DNA of 34,694 bases from a bacterium. GTDB lineage: Bacteria; Joyebacterota; Joyebacteria; Joyebacterales; Joyebacteraceae. Positions 19,782 through 30,270 of this stretch are shown here, one piece after another. The stretch covers positions 1 through 34,694 of the forward strand of contig JALGZG010000107.1 of assembly GCA_025782345.1 (NCBI GenBank), in the 5' to 3' direction. Each line of letters opens with the position of its first letter. Position 1 is the stretch's first letter. Below the pieces are notes generated by a model. The model saw only the letters and a list, made by a program, of their open reading frames with translations, did no database searches and had not been told where the DNA came from. The position numbers and the translations under genes were made by a program.

Positions 19782-20699
19782 TCAGAGAGAACTCACCCGA
19801 CGGGGCTCGTTCTCGATCGGAGTCACGCGCTGACCGACATCGATCGGTGCCACGACATGTATGTCCCAACCACGCCCCGCCAGGCGTGTCGATATGCTCT
19901 GTCCAGCCGGCTCGTCCTTCACGAGGCCGACGACCGTCGGTCCGCTCCCGGACATCACTGCAGCCAGAGCGCCCTGCTCCAGCAGGGCGTCCTTGACGCG
20001 CGCGACTTCCGGATACGCAGATACGACACCGGCCTCCAGGTCGTTCCGAAGCCCCTTGGCAAGCGTCGGAACATCGCCTTGCCGGACAGCTAAACAGTTT
20101 ACTCTAATGAAGCTGACGGGCTCTGTCAACCCGATTCTCGCCATTCTGTAGGCCTCACCCGCGGAGACCCCGAACCGTGGTGTGACCAGCACGAACCAGA
20201 CCCCGCTGAGCGCCGGCAGACGTTCAAGGCTCTGCCCTCGGCCCGTGCCAAGCGCGGTCCCTCCCGACAGCATGAACGGTACGTCCGAGCCCAGGGCCGC
20301 CGCCACATCAACGAGAGTGTCGCGAGGGGCGCCAATGTCAAACAGAGCGTCCACGCCGACCAGGACCGCCGCCGCGTCGGCGCTGCCACCCCCCAAGCCG
20401 GCTGCCACGGGTATCCGCTTCGTGAGGTCAATGGAGACCCCCGGGCACCCGAACTCGGCCAGCGCGGCCTCGGCCGCCCTCCAGGCCAGATTGTCGGGTC
20501 CCTCGGGAACGGAGAACCCGTGGACACTGAGCGACACTCCCGAAGAGCTCTCCAGAGCCGCGAGAGCGAGTGTGTCCGAAAGCGACACACTCTGGAAGAG
20601 CGTCTCGATATCGTGATAGCCGTCAGGCCGCGCCGCTGTCACGGCCAGCCCCAGGTTGATCTTCGCGAACGCTTCTACACTGACGCCTTGCAGTTTCAA
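19782..20699 (-). CDS. ispE: 4-diphosphocytidyl-2-C-methyl-D-erythritol kinase
   Basis: FAKINLGLAVTAARPDGYHDIETLFQSVSLSD; TKRIPVAAGLGGGSADAAAVL; GALAAVMSGSGPTVVGL. The provided ORF runs to 21224, but homology starts at TTG 20697-20699 with SD AGGGAGG just upstream. Confidence 0.92.
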   Translation of the reverse strand: MKLQGVSVEAFAKINLGLAVTAARPDGYHDIETLFQSVSLSDTLALAALESSSGVSLSVHGFSVPEGPDNLAWRAAEAALAEFGCPGVSIDLTKRIPVAAGLGGGSADAAAVLVGVDALFDIGAPRDTLVDVAAALGSDVPFMLSGGTALGTGRGQSLERLPALSGVWFVLVTPRFGVSAGEAYRMARIGLTEPVSFIRVNCLAVRQGDVPTLAKGLRNDLEAGVVSAYPEVARVKDALLEQGALAAVMSGSGPTVVGLVKDEPAGQSISTRLAGRGWDIHVVAPIDVGQRVTPIENEPRRVSSL

Positions 20700-20710
20700 T
20701 GTCCTCCCTG

Positions 20711-20741
20711 AGAAAACGCTGCCGTGAGAGAACGGCAGCGT
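20711..20741 (-). terminator. Terminator/attenuator hairpin immediately upstream of ispE
   Basis: Perfect 10-bp inverted repeat ACGCTGCCGT-TCTCTC-ACGGCAGCGT followed by TTTCTC on the minus strand. The T-run leads directly into the ispE SD. Confidence 0.75.
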
Positions 20742-20753
20742 CCGGCCGTGGCT

Positions 20754-20809
20754 CCCGGACGGAACATGACCGGCCGGCCCCCGGGCGCGGCGTGACCGAC
20801 CCGTCCGGG
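20754..20809 (-). other. Second long hairpin in the ubiA-ispE spacer
   Basis: 9-bp perfect outer stem CCCGGACGG (20754-20762) / CCGTCCGGG (20801-20809) enclosing GC-rich inner sequence. Confidence 0.5.
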
Positions 20810-20824
20810 GCAGACCCTCGGCAG

Positions 20825-21715
20825 TTACGTCCCGTAGATAACGAAGGCCACCACGAGGACCCACAAGACGATGTTCAGTGCCAACGGAAGGTCCGACACG
20901 AGCGCACGCGACGGCCGCCCTCCGCCGCCGGCGGTGTACATCAAGTAGAAGTACCTGAACACCCCGTACACAACGAATGGTATGGTGTAGACGAGCCCCG
21001 TGCCCCCCACCTTCTCTACGGTTCCCGGCCAGATCGTGTAGATCGAGTATGAGACGACGGTCGACGCGGTCACGACGCCGAACAGTGAGTCGGTGAGCGC
21101 CGGCGGGTAGTGCTCGAGCACGGCCCGGTGCCTCTCGGCGTCCGCCCCGAGCGTCAGCACCTCGTGTCTGCGCTTCGCCAGGCCCAGGAAAAGGGCCAGG
21201 AAGAAGGTGCAGATCAGAAGCCACGGCGAGAGCTCAGTATCCGGCGCCGGCCCCCTGAGCACCTCCACACTCCCTACGGCACGAAGTACGAATCCCACGG
21301 CGATCGCCATGACGTCCAGCACCACCATCTTCCTCAGCGCGAGGCTGTAGAGGAACTGTAGAACCAGATAGCCGGTGGCTACGAACCCGAAGTTCGGGTG
21401 GAGTCTGAAGGACCACGCAAGCGCAAGCGCGGCCAGCACGACCGCGGCGGCCGCTGCGATGCCGATGGGAAGTTCCCCCGCCGCCAACGGCCTCAGCTTC
21501 TTGACGGGGTGCTCACGGTCACGGCTTACGTCCATGAGGTCGTTGAAAATGTAGGTCGCGCCCGACAGGGCGCAGAACGCGAGGAAGCCCCAAGTCGCGT
21601 GGAGAACGAGCGCCCGCGTTCCGAGACCGCCTGCGAAGAGCAGTCCGGCGAACAGCACGAGGTTCTTCGTCCACTGGTCCGGCCGCATAGTCTTGATGAG
21701 ATGTCGCACCATCAA
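20825..21715 (-). CDS. UbiA-family prenyltransferase, decaprenyl-phosphate phosphoribosyltransferase-like
   Basis: 296 aa; MRPDQWTKNLVLFAGLLFAG and YIFNDLMDVSRDREHPVKKLRPLAAGELP match DPPR-synthase subfamily signatures; multiple TM segments. Confidence 0.85.
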   Translation of the reverse strand: MMVRHLIKTMRPDQWTKNLVLFAGLLFAGGLGTRALVLHATWGFLAFCALSGATYIFNDLMDVSRDREHPVKKLRPLAAGELPIGIAAAAAVVLAALALAWSFRLHPNFGFVATGYLVLQFLYSLALRKMVVLDVMAIAVGFVLRAVGSVEVLRGPAPDTELSPWLLICTFFLALFLGLAKRRHEVLTLGADAERHRAVLEHYPPALTDSLFGVVTASTVVSYSIYTIWPGTVEKVGGTGLVYTIPFVVYGVFRYFYLMYTAGGGGRPSRALVSDLPLALNIVLWVLVVAFVIYGT

Positions 21716-21759
21716 AGGCGGGTCCCTTTCTCCGCTAAGGACGGTGACGCCCGTCGGCG

Positions 21760-22380
21760 CTAGTGATTCGCGAGGATGTCCCGCGCCTTCGTGACGATCA
21801 GATCTACGGCGACGCGGTTCTGGCCGCCCTCGGGAATTATCACATCCGCGTACCGCTTGCTGGTCTCAACGAACTGCAGGTGCATCGGCCGGACGGTCTT
21901 GAGATACTGCTCTATGACCTGATCGACCGTTCTGCCGCGATCCGCGATGTCACGCCTCAGGCGGCGTATGAAGCGCTCGTCAGCGTCCGTGTCGACGTAG
22001 AGCTTGATGTCCATACTCTCTCTGAGGACGTCCTCAGCCAGCACCAGAATACCCTCGAGCAGGATAATCCGCGCCGGACGGACCGTGATGGTCTCCTTCC
22101 GCCTGGTGTGGGTCTCGAAGTCGTAGATGGGCTTCTCGACCGGTCGCCCGCCTCTCAGCTCGTTCAGGTGAAACAGGAGCAGCTGGTTGTCGAACGAATC
22201 CGGATGGTCGTAGTTGATGTTCTCGCGGCTCGCCGGCGGGAGATCGCTACGGTCCACGTAGTACGAATCGTGATGAAGAATGACCACGCTCTCTTCCGGG
22301 AAGTGCTTACGCACCTCCCTGGCGACGGTCGTCTTCCCAGACCCGGTTCCCCCTCCGATGCCGATGATTATCGGGTCCAC
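21760..22380 (-). CDS. udk: Uridine kinase
   Basis: The provided ORF extends to 22839; GTG start at 22378-22380 gives [88 protein letters not shown]. Confidence 0.93.
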   Translation of the reverse strand: MDPIIIGIGGGTGSGKTTVAREVRKHFPEESVVILHHDSYYVDRSDLPPASRENINYDHPDSFDNQLLLFHLNELRGGRPVEKPIYDFETHTRRKETITVRPARIILLEGILVLAEDVLRESMDIKLYVDTDADERFIRRLRRDIADRGRTVDQVIEQYLKTVRPMHLQFVETSKRYADVIIPEGGQNRVAVDLIVTKARDILANH

Positions 22381-22403
22381 TTGCTCTCCCCCTGCGATGC
22401 CCC

Positions 22404-22997
22404 TCACTGGCCGAACAGCGCTGCCTCGACGATCTCGCAGATCGCGTGTCCTGCAGCGATGTGTATTTCCTGAATGCGCTGCGTGTCCTCGCTGGGAGCG
22501 ACGATCAGGTGATCGCACAGCCCCCCCATCGACCCCGTGTCCTGACCAACCAGTCCCACCGTCACGAGGCCGGCGGTTCCTGCCGTCTCCAGGGCTCTCA
22601 CAACGTTGGTCGAGCTGCCGCTCGTGGAAATGCCGACCAACACGTCTCCCTTCCGCCCCAGCGCCTCCACCTGCCTCGCAAAGACCATGTCGTACCCGTA
22701 GTCGTTTGCCAGCGCGGTCATAACTGACGGGTTCACCGTCAGGGCGATGGCCGGGAGGCCGCGGCGTTCCAAGCGCAGCCTGCCCGCCAGCTCGGCAGCT
22801 ATGTGCTGCGCATCGGCGGCGCTTCCTCCGTTGCCGCACAGCAGCACTTTGTTCCCGGCCCGAAGTGACTCGGTCACTGCAGTTGCCGCGGCGGCAATCA
22901 CATCGGAGAGAGACTCCGCCGCCATCTCGTGCACTCTCGCGGACTCCGCGAGGACGGCCCTCACTCGCTCGGCGCCTGTCTCAGCCTGTCGTTCCAT
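22404..22997 (-). CDS. gmhA: SIS-domain phosphoheptose isomerase
   Basis: 197 aa; [61 protein letters not shown]. Confidence 0.92.
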   Translation of the reverse strand: MERQAETGAERVRAVLAESARVHEMAAESLSDVIAAAATAVTESLRAGNKVLLCGNGGSAADAQHIAAELAGRLRLERRGLPAIALTVNPSVMTALANDYGYDMVFARQVEALGRKGDVLVGISTSGSSTNVVRALETAGTAGLVTVGLVGQDTGSMGGLCDHLIVAPSEDTQRIQEIHIAAGHAICEIVEAALFGQ

Positions 22998-23002
22998 TCA
23001 GC

Positions 23003-23830
23003 CTACCTTTCGGCGAGGTATTCCGCCAGCGCGTCTTGCCAGCTCCGTGGCTCCTTCCCCGTGAGCGACACGAGCCTCGCGAGAGACAGGACCGAGTAGC
23101 CGGGCCGAGGCGCGGGCCTCGGGAACTCCTCACTGGTCACGGGCTCTACGGGAATGTCCTCCAGACCGGCCAGGTCGAGTATCTCGCGGGCGAACTCGAA
23201 CCAGGTGCACCACCCCCGGTTAGTAGCGTTTACCACACCCGTGGCCTCCACTGCAATCAGTTCCAGAATCGCCCCGGCAAGGTCACGGACGTTCGTCGGG
23301 GCGCCCACCTGGTCGGCCACGACCCGAAGAACTCGTCCGGAGGAAGCCAGAGACAGCATCTTCTCGATGAAGTTCGGACCCGCATGCCCGTAGAGCCACG
23401 CCGTACGAACTATCAGAGCGTCTTGCGAGACCTCCGCGACCTTTCGTTCTCCCGCAAGCTTCGAGCGCCCGTACACGCCAAGGGGCCTCGGTTCGTCCGT
23501 CTCTGCATACGGCGTGTCGCCCGTGCCGTCGAACACGTAGTCGGTGCTGACCTGAACGACTCGGTTGACGTCGAACGCGGCCTCGGGATCGCTCTCGGCG
23601 CCGTCGACGTCCGTGTAGGCGGCGCAGTTGATGATGACATCCGGAGCCGCCGCTGACACGAACGCGTCCGTCGCAGCGGCGTCCCGCATGTCGAACTCCG
23701 CGATGTCGGCCGCTGTCACGTCGAAGTCGCGCCGGAAGAGAGGCACAAGCTCCGTCCCCAGCATCCCGGCGGCGCCCGTGACCAGGACTCTCGTCCCGCC
23801 GTGCTCCCTTCCCGACGCCTCGGTTCCCAC
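23003..23830 (-). CDS. rfbD: dTDP-4-dehydrorhamnose reductase
   Basis: 275 aa; VLVTGAAGMLGTELVPLF, INCAAYTDVDGAESDPEAAFDVN, STDYVFDG, YGRSKLAGE. Confidence 0.93.
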   Translation of the reverse strand: MGTEASGREHGGTRVLVTGAAGMLGTELVPLFRRDFDVTAADIAEFDMRDAAATDAFVSAAAPDVIINCAAYTDVDGAESDPEAAFDVNRVVQVSTDYVFDGTGDTPYAETDEPRPLGVYGRSKLAGERKVAEVSQDALIVRTAWLYGHAGPNFIEKMLSLASSGRVLRVVADQVGAPTNVRDLAGAILELIAVEATGVVNATNRGWCTWFEFAREILDLAGLEDIPVEPVTSEEFPRPAPRPGYSVLSLARLVSLTGKEPRSWQDALAEYLAER

Positions 23831-24903
23831 TACGGCACCTCGATCCGGCTGGCGTCACCGACCATGAACCGGAAGGCCTTGGGCATCGTGGCGCTCTTGG
23901 TGATCTCGACGTCCTTCCCGATCAGGCTCTTCTCCATTCGGCTGCCCAGATTCGAGATTCTCGAGTTCTCGAGCACGATGCTGTGCTCGATCTCCGAGTT
24001 CTGGATCGTCACGTCGTGATAGATGGACGTGAAGGGTCCAATGTACGACTTCACGATCCTGCAGCCCCGCCCTACAACGAGGGGGCCGCGCAGTACGCTG
24101 CCCTGCACCTCAGCTCCCTCGGCGATCACCACGTTCCCGTCGACGCGCGAGGCGCTGTCCACAGTGCCCGCGATGTCGCGACTGATCGTCTCGAGGATCA
24201 TCCTGTTGGCCTCGAGGATGTCGTCGAGCTTCCCGGTGTCCTTCCACCAGCCGGTGACCTCGTGCGCCCTCACCTCTTTGCCCGTGTCTATCAGTCTCTG
24301 GATCGCGTCTGTGATCTCGAGTTCGTTGCGTGCCGACGGCTTGATGCCGTCGACGGCCTCGAAGATCTCAGCGTCGAACATGTACACACCGACCAGCGCG
24401 AGGTTGGAGCGCGGGTTCTCAGGTTTCTCCTCCAGGCGCACGACCGTTCCACCGGCCAGCTCGGCCACGCCGAATTCGCTCGGATTGTCGACGCGCGCCA
24501 GCAGGATCTGCGCGTTCGGCTTGTTCTTCTGGAACTCGGCGACGAAGTCCGTGATGCCACCCATGATCAGGTTGTCGCCGAGGTACATCACGAACGGCTC
24601 CTTGCCTATGTAGTCAGCAGCTATCTTGACGGCGTGGGCCAATCCGAGCGGCTCCTCCTGGTGGATGAACGAGACCTTGAGTCCGAACGATGAGCCGTCG
24701 CCGACCGCCGACTCTATCTCCTTCGCCGTTTCGCCAACGATGATACCGACGTCGACGATGCCCGCCTCCCTGATCGCCTCCAGCCCGTAAAAGAGAATGG
24801 GCTTATTCGCTATCGGCACGAGCTGCTTCGCGCTCGTGTGTGTGATCGGTCTCAGCCGCGTACCCTTGCCGCCGGACAGAACGAGAGCCTTGATGCGGAC
24901 CAC
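23830..24903 (-). CDS. rfbA: Glucose-1-phosphate thymidylyltransferase, long form with C-terminal left-handed beta-helix
   Basis: GTG at 24901-24903; VRIKALVLSGGKGTRLRPITHTSAKQLVPIANKPILFYGLEAI; EGAEVQGSVLRGPLVVGRGCRIVKSYIGPFTSI. Confidence 0.92.
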   Translation of the reverse strand: MVRIKALVLSGGKGTRLRPITHTSAKQLVPIANKPILFYGLEAIREAGIVDVGIIVGETAKEIESAVGDGSSFGLKVSFIHQEEPLGLAHAVKIAADYIGKEPFVMYLGDNLIMGGITDFVAEFQKNKPNAQILLARVDNPSEFGVAELAGGTVVRLEEKPENPRSNLALVGVYMFDAEIFEAVDGIKPSARNELEITDAIQRLIDTGKEVRAHEVTGWWKDTGKLDDILEANRMILETISRDIAGTVDSASRVDGNVVIAEGAEVQGSVLRGPLVVGRGCRIVKSYIGPFTSIYHDVTIQNSEIEHSIVLENSRISNLGSRMEKSLIGKDVEITKSATMPKAFRFMVGDASRIEVP

Positions 24904-24966
24904 CTGCCTTTCGAGTCTCTGCTGAAGTAGAGGCCAGGGCGCCATCGCCACCGCCCTCACGAGCCG

Positions 24967-25737
24967 CTAACGCCCGTGCACCGCCGCCGCAATTGCCTTC
25001 ACAAGCTCAGGATCACCGGTCTTCTCGACGACGTCGCCCGTGATGACGACGCTGGCACCCGCCTCGACCAACCGCCCCGCCGCCGCGGGCTCCCGAATTC
25101 CGCCGCCCACCATGATCGGCAGATCGATGTAGCCCGACACCGCGCGCACCATTTCCTCCGGAACGTGCTCGGCTGCGCCGCTGCCCGCGTCGAAGAACGC
25201 GAGCCGTAGACCCAGATACTGGGCGGCGAGCGCGTGCGCCATCGCTATGTCCGGCTTGTCTCGAGGGATAGGCCTGGTCGAGCTCATGAACTCCACGGAC
25301 GTCGTCGCGCCCCCGTCCACGAGCATGTAGGCCGTTGGTATCGGTTCGAGTCCGGTCTCCTTCAGAACGGGAGCTGCCCGGACGTGTTCCCCGATGAGAA
25401 ACTGCGGGTTGCGGCCGCTGACGAGAGACAGGAACAGGATCGCGTCGGCCGCCTCAGACACGAATCCCACATCGCCCGGGAAGATGATAACGGGCACATC
25501 GACTGCGCCCTTGACGGCGCGCACCGTCTCGTCGCATCGTCCCTTCAGCGACAGGCTGCCTCCCAGGAGCAGCGCGTCGGCTCCTGCCCCCACGGCCAGC
25601 TCGGCCAATCTCACGTTCTCCGGGGGCTCGAACCTGTCCGGGTCGAGGAGCACCAGATAGAGCGCGCCTAAGACCCCGATGCGCTCCTCCAGCCAGGCAA
25701 GTGTCCTGCCGGTCCGTAGCATCCTGCACCCTTCCAT
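24967..25737 (-). CDS. Geranylgeranylglyceryl-phosphate synthase/PcrB family
   Basis: YLVLLDPDRFEP, LLLGGSLSLKG, VIIFPGDVGFVSEAADAILFLSLVSGRNPQFLIGEHV, AYMLVDGGATTSVEF, FFDAGSGAAEHVPEEM, IMVGGGIREP. Confidence 0.92.
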   Translation of the reverse strand: MEGCRMLRTGRTLAWLEERIGVLGALYLVLLDPDRFEPPENVRLAELAVGAGADALLLGGSLSLKGRCDETVRAVKGAVDVPVIIFPGDVGFVSEAADAILFLSLVSGRNPQFLIGEHVRAAPVLKETGLEPIPTAYMLVDGGATTSVEFMSSTRPIPRDKPDIAMAHALAAQYLGLRLAFFDAGSGAAEHVPEEMVRAVSGYIDLPIMVGGGIREPAAAGRLVEAGASVVITGDVVEKTGDPELVKAIAAAVHGR

Positions 25738-25762
25738 TTCTGTCCCGTTCGCTCATGCCCCA

Positions 25763-28429
25763 TCAGCTGGCCATGAGCCGCTCCACGATCTCGTAGAATT
25801 CCTCCAGAGCCTGCTCGAGCTTCGCCGGGTCTCCCCCGCCCGCCTGCGCAAGGTGCGGTTTCCCTCCACCACGGCCTCCCATGACGGCCGCGGCCTCCCG
25901 GACGATGTCTCCGGCCTTGAGCGTGCCCCGCTTGACCAGGTCGTCCGTCACGACCGCTATGAGGATGACACCGCCCTCGCTGACGGCAGCCAGCAGCCCG
26001 GCGCCGCTCCCGAGCCCGTCGCGCAGCCGGTCGGCCTGGCCGCGAAGCGTCTTGATGTCCGGTGCGTCAGTCCGGGCCGACAGGAGCCGCACGCCGGCGA
26101 CCTCGCGGGCGCCGTCGACGAGCGAATCTATCGATCCTCCCGCCGCCCTCTGCTTCTCCTTCTCGATGGTCTTCCTGAGCTTCGACGTCTCGGCCGCCAG
26201 TTCCCTGGCCTTCGTGAGCAGCTCAGCCGGGGCCGCCTTGAGCACGTCCGCGAACTCCCGCACGAGTTCCGCGTCGTGGCGGGCGGTCACCGCCTCGATC
26301 CTCCTGACGCCGGCGGCCACGCTCGCCTCGCTGACTATCGCGAAGGCGCCTATCTCGCCGGTGCGCTCGACGTGCGTGCCGCCGCACAGCTCGAGGCTGA
26401 CCTCAGATTCATTGCACCCGATACAGATGACCCGGACTTCGGACCCATACTTCTCGCCGAAGAGCGCCATGGCTCCCCTCTCGAGAGCCGCCTCCAACGT
26501 CATGCTCTCCGGAGTGACGGGGACGTCGGCGCGGACCCAGGCGTTCACGCGGTCCTCGATGGCCGCCATCTCGCGAGGCGAGAGCTCCGCGAAGTGCGTG
26601 AAGTCGAATCTCAGCCTGTCCGCACCCACCCACGAGCCGGACTGGTGCACGTGCTCGCCCAGCTCGCCCTGCAGCGCCGCCTGAAGCAGGTGGGTCGCCG
26701 TGTGATTCTTCTCTATTCGGCGCCGCCGCGCGACGTCGACACGGGCCCGGGCTCGCGCCCCGGGCGACACCACTCCCGCGGAGTCGCTCGCGACGTGAGC
26801 GTAGCGCTCGCCTCTCGTCAGCACGTTCACCACGTCGATGGTAGCCTCGCCCACTGTGAGAGTCCCGCTGTCGGCGACCTGCCCTCCCGACTCGGCGTAG
26901 AACGGGCTCTCGGTCAGTGTGAACTCCACTCCATCGTCGCTCGTACGCCTGGCTTCCGCCACGACCGTGGCGATCGGGTCGGACAGAAGCGTCTCGGCCA
27001 CCTCGCACTCTGAACCCGCTCCGCACGCGCAAGGGAGTTCGAATCCCACGAAACTGGTCTCCGCGCGCTGCCCCTCCCAGTCCCCGGCGCCACCTGTCTC
27101 AGCGAACCTGGAAGCGCTCCTGCCGCGCTCCTTCTGCTCCTCCATCGCGGCCCGGAAACCCTCCTCATCGACGCTGAAGCCGCGCTCCGTGGCCATCTCC
27201 CGGGTAAGGTCCAGCGGGAATCCGTAGGTGTCGTAGAGGCTGAAGGCGACGTCTCCGGGCATGATCCTGGAGCCGCTTCGCCCGAGCGATTCGATCATCT
27301 CCTCGAAGACCGCGCTGCCTTGCGTCAGCGTCTCGTGGAAGCGCTCTTCCTCCGACTTGATGACGAGAGCGATGTGCTCACGCTTCTGCAAGAGATGCGG
27401 ATGCGCCTCTCCCATCGTCTCCGCGACCACTCCGCTGACACGATACAGGAACGGCTCGCTTATGCCGAGGGAGAGCCCGCGGCGGACCGCTCTCCGTATC
27501 AGCCTCCTGATGACGTAGCCCTGGGCCTCGTTCGACGGCAGAATATTCTCCGCGATGGCGAACGAGGCGGCCCGCGCGTGGTCGGCTATGACGATGAGTT
27601 CCATCCCCGGCTTGCCATCGGGCGGCCGTGTCCCGCTTGCGGCCTCGACCTCGTCCCTCACGGAGGAAAGCACCGGAAGGCCCGTGTCGATCTCATGGAT
27701 GCTCCCGGCGCCCTGCACGACACTGGCGAGGCGCTCAAACCCCATGCCCGTGTCGATCCCGGGACGTTTGAGCGGCTCGCGACTGCCGTCGGGGTGCTGG
27801 AGGAACTGCGGGAAGACCAGGTTCCCGATCTCGAAGAAACGGTCGCAGTCGCATCCCGGGTCGCAGTCCGGCCTGCCGCAGCCGACCTCGGGACCCATAT
27901 CGAGGTGAATCTCGGAGCATGGTCCGCAGGGCCCCGAGTCACCCGCCGGTCCCCAGAAGTTGTGCTTGTCGCCGAACGGCACGATACGCTCGACCGGGAA
28001 CTTCATCCGGGTGCGCCAGATATCGGCCGCCGCGGTGTCGTCCTTGTGAACGGTGACCCACAGACGGTCGCGAGGGATGCCTATGACCTCGGTCAGGAAC
28101 TCCCAACCCCATTCGATCGCTTCTTCCTTGAAGTAATCCCCGAAGGAGAAGTTGCCGAGCATCTCGAAGAACGTTGCGTGGTAAGGGGTGTGCCCGACCT
28201 CGTCCAGGTCGGAGAGACGCAGACATCTCTGGATGGAAACCGCTCTCTTGAAGGGGGGATTCTCGTCGACGTAGTAGGACTTGAACGGCACCATCCCCGC
28301 CGACGTGAAGAGAAGGGTCGGATCGTCGCGCGGTATCAAGGGAGCGCTCTCGACCTTCTCGTGTCCGCGCTCCGTGAAGTAGTCGAAGAACAGCCGTCTG
28401 ATCTCGCTCGAAGACATGCCGTCAGGCAT
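25763..28429 (-). CDS. alaS: Alanyl-tRNA synthetase
   Basis: 888 aa; SSEIRRLFFDYFTERGHEKVESAPLIPRDDPTLLFTSAGMVPFK; NHTATHLLQAALQ; CGGTHVERTGEIGAF; C-Ala region. Confidence 0.98.
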   Translation of the reverse strand: MPDGMSSSEIRRLFFDYFTERGHEKVESAPLIPRDDPTLLFTSAGMVPFKSYYVDENPPFKRAVSIQRCLRLSDLDEVGHTPYHATFFEMLGNFSFGDYFKEEAIEWGWEFLTEVIGIPRDRLWVTVHKDDTAAADIWRTRMKFPVERIVPFGDKHNFWGPAGDSGPCGPCSEIHLDMGPEVGCGRPDCDPGCDCDRFFEIGNLVFPQFLQHPDGSREPLKRPGIDTGMGFERLASVVQGAGSIHEIDTGLPVLSSVRDEVEAASGTRPPDGKPGMELIVIADHARAASFAIAENILPSNEAQGYVIRRLIRRAVRRGLSLGISEPFLYRVSGVVAETMGEAHPHLLQKREHIALVIKSEEERFHETLTQGSAVFEEMIESLGRSGSRIMPGDVAFSLYDTYGFPLDLTREMATERGFSVDEEGFRAAMEEQKERGRSASRFAETGGAGDWEGQRAETSFVGFELPCACGAGSECEVAETLLSDPIATVVAEARRTSDDGVEFTLTESPFYAESGGQVADSGTLTVGEATIDVVNVLTRGERYAHVASDSAGVVSPGARARARVDVARRRRIEKNHTATHLLQAALQGELGEHVHQSGSWVGADRLRFDFTHFAELSPREMAAIEDRVNAWVRADVPVTPESMTLEAALERGAMALFGEKYGSEVRVICIGCNESEVSLELCGGTHVERTGEIGAFAIVSEASVAAGVRRIEAVTARHDAELVREFADVLKAAPAELLTKARELAAETSKLRKTIEKEKQRAAGGSIDSLVDGAREVAGVRLLSARTDAPDIKTLRGQADRLRDGLGSGAGLLAAVSEGGVILIAVVTDDLVKRGTLKAGDIVREAAAVMGGRGGGKPHLAQAGGGDPAKLEQALEEFYEIVERLMAS

Positions 28430-29063
28430 CGGAGTCTCCCTCTATCTCCCTGAGGACGGTGGACACGACCTCGTAGGAGAAACCTCTTCTTAGCAGAAAC
28501 GAGTGCAGACGGGCGCGGCGCTTCGCGTCGTCCGCGCCCCCTGACACTCGCACCTTCTTCTCTACCGCTCTGCGGGCCAGCTCGAGCTCCGAGTGTTCCC
28601 GGAAGGTCTCCGCCACCACGCGGGCGATCAGCTCTCTGTCTATCCGTTTCGAGATGAGTTCCTGCGTGAGTCGCCGCGGCCCGGTGGGGCGAAGCCTCAC
28701 CTTCTCTTCCGCCCACGCTCTCGCAAACGCCTCGTCATCGACCAGCCCGACCTCGGCCAGTGAGGTAACGACAGTGGCCGTCAGCTCCTCGCCGAAGCCC
28801 TTGCGTCTGAGGCGGTCGACAAGCTCGCCTTCGCTTCTCGCGCGGACGGCAAGGAGCCTCAGCGCCGCCTCTCTGGCCTTCGCCCGCTCGTCGTTCGACG
28901 TCAGACGCTCGGCCGCGGCCGGGACCATCTCGCGCCCCACGGAGAGACCGAGCTCGCGCGCGACCTCCTCGGAAACCGTGAAGGCCTTTACGCCATCGAC
29001 GAACACCGTCACACAAGGCGTGTCGCCTGCACTCTTCCTGATCTCGGTGATCGTGCCGCTCAC
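28422..29063 (-). CDS. recX: Regulatory protein RecX
   Basis: 213 aa; ALRLLAVRARSEGELVDRLRRKGF, GLVDDEAFARAWAEEKVRLRPTGPRRLTQEL; adjacent to recA. Confidence 0.93.
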   Translation of the reverse strand: MSGTITEIRKSAGDTPCVTVFVDGVKAFTVSEEVARELGLSVGREMVPAAAERLTSNDERAKAREAALRLLAVRARSEGELVDRLRRKGFGEELTATVVTSLAEVGLVDDEAFARAWAEEKVRLRPTGPRRLTQELISKRIDRELIARVVAETFREHSELELARRAVEKKVRVSGGADDAKRRARLHSFLLRRGFSYEVVSTVLREIEGDSDA

Positions 29064-29103
29064 GGACGTATGTCTCCGTCATCGGCCTGGCGCCCGTCGC
29101 CCG

Positions 29104-30216
<1,113 letters not shown>

Positions 30217-30270
30217 CCTGCCCTCCCTGGGCCGCGCCCTAAGCGCGGCGACCGTAGCTCTTGTGTATGT

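Noticed and set aside
20700-21224. N-terminal part of the long ispE ORF, as a fusion
   Set aside because: It is antisense to ubiA and low complexity; TTG at 20699 with a good SD fits IspE homology.
22381-22839. N-terminal extension of udk ORF
   Set aside because: Overlaps gmhA out of frame and is Arg/Gly rich; GTG at 22380 fits uridine kinase.
30217-30270. LexA/SOS box upstream of recA
   Set aside because: Only a half-site (GAACATA); neither GAAC-N4-GTTC nor CTGT-N8-ACAG is present.
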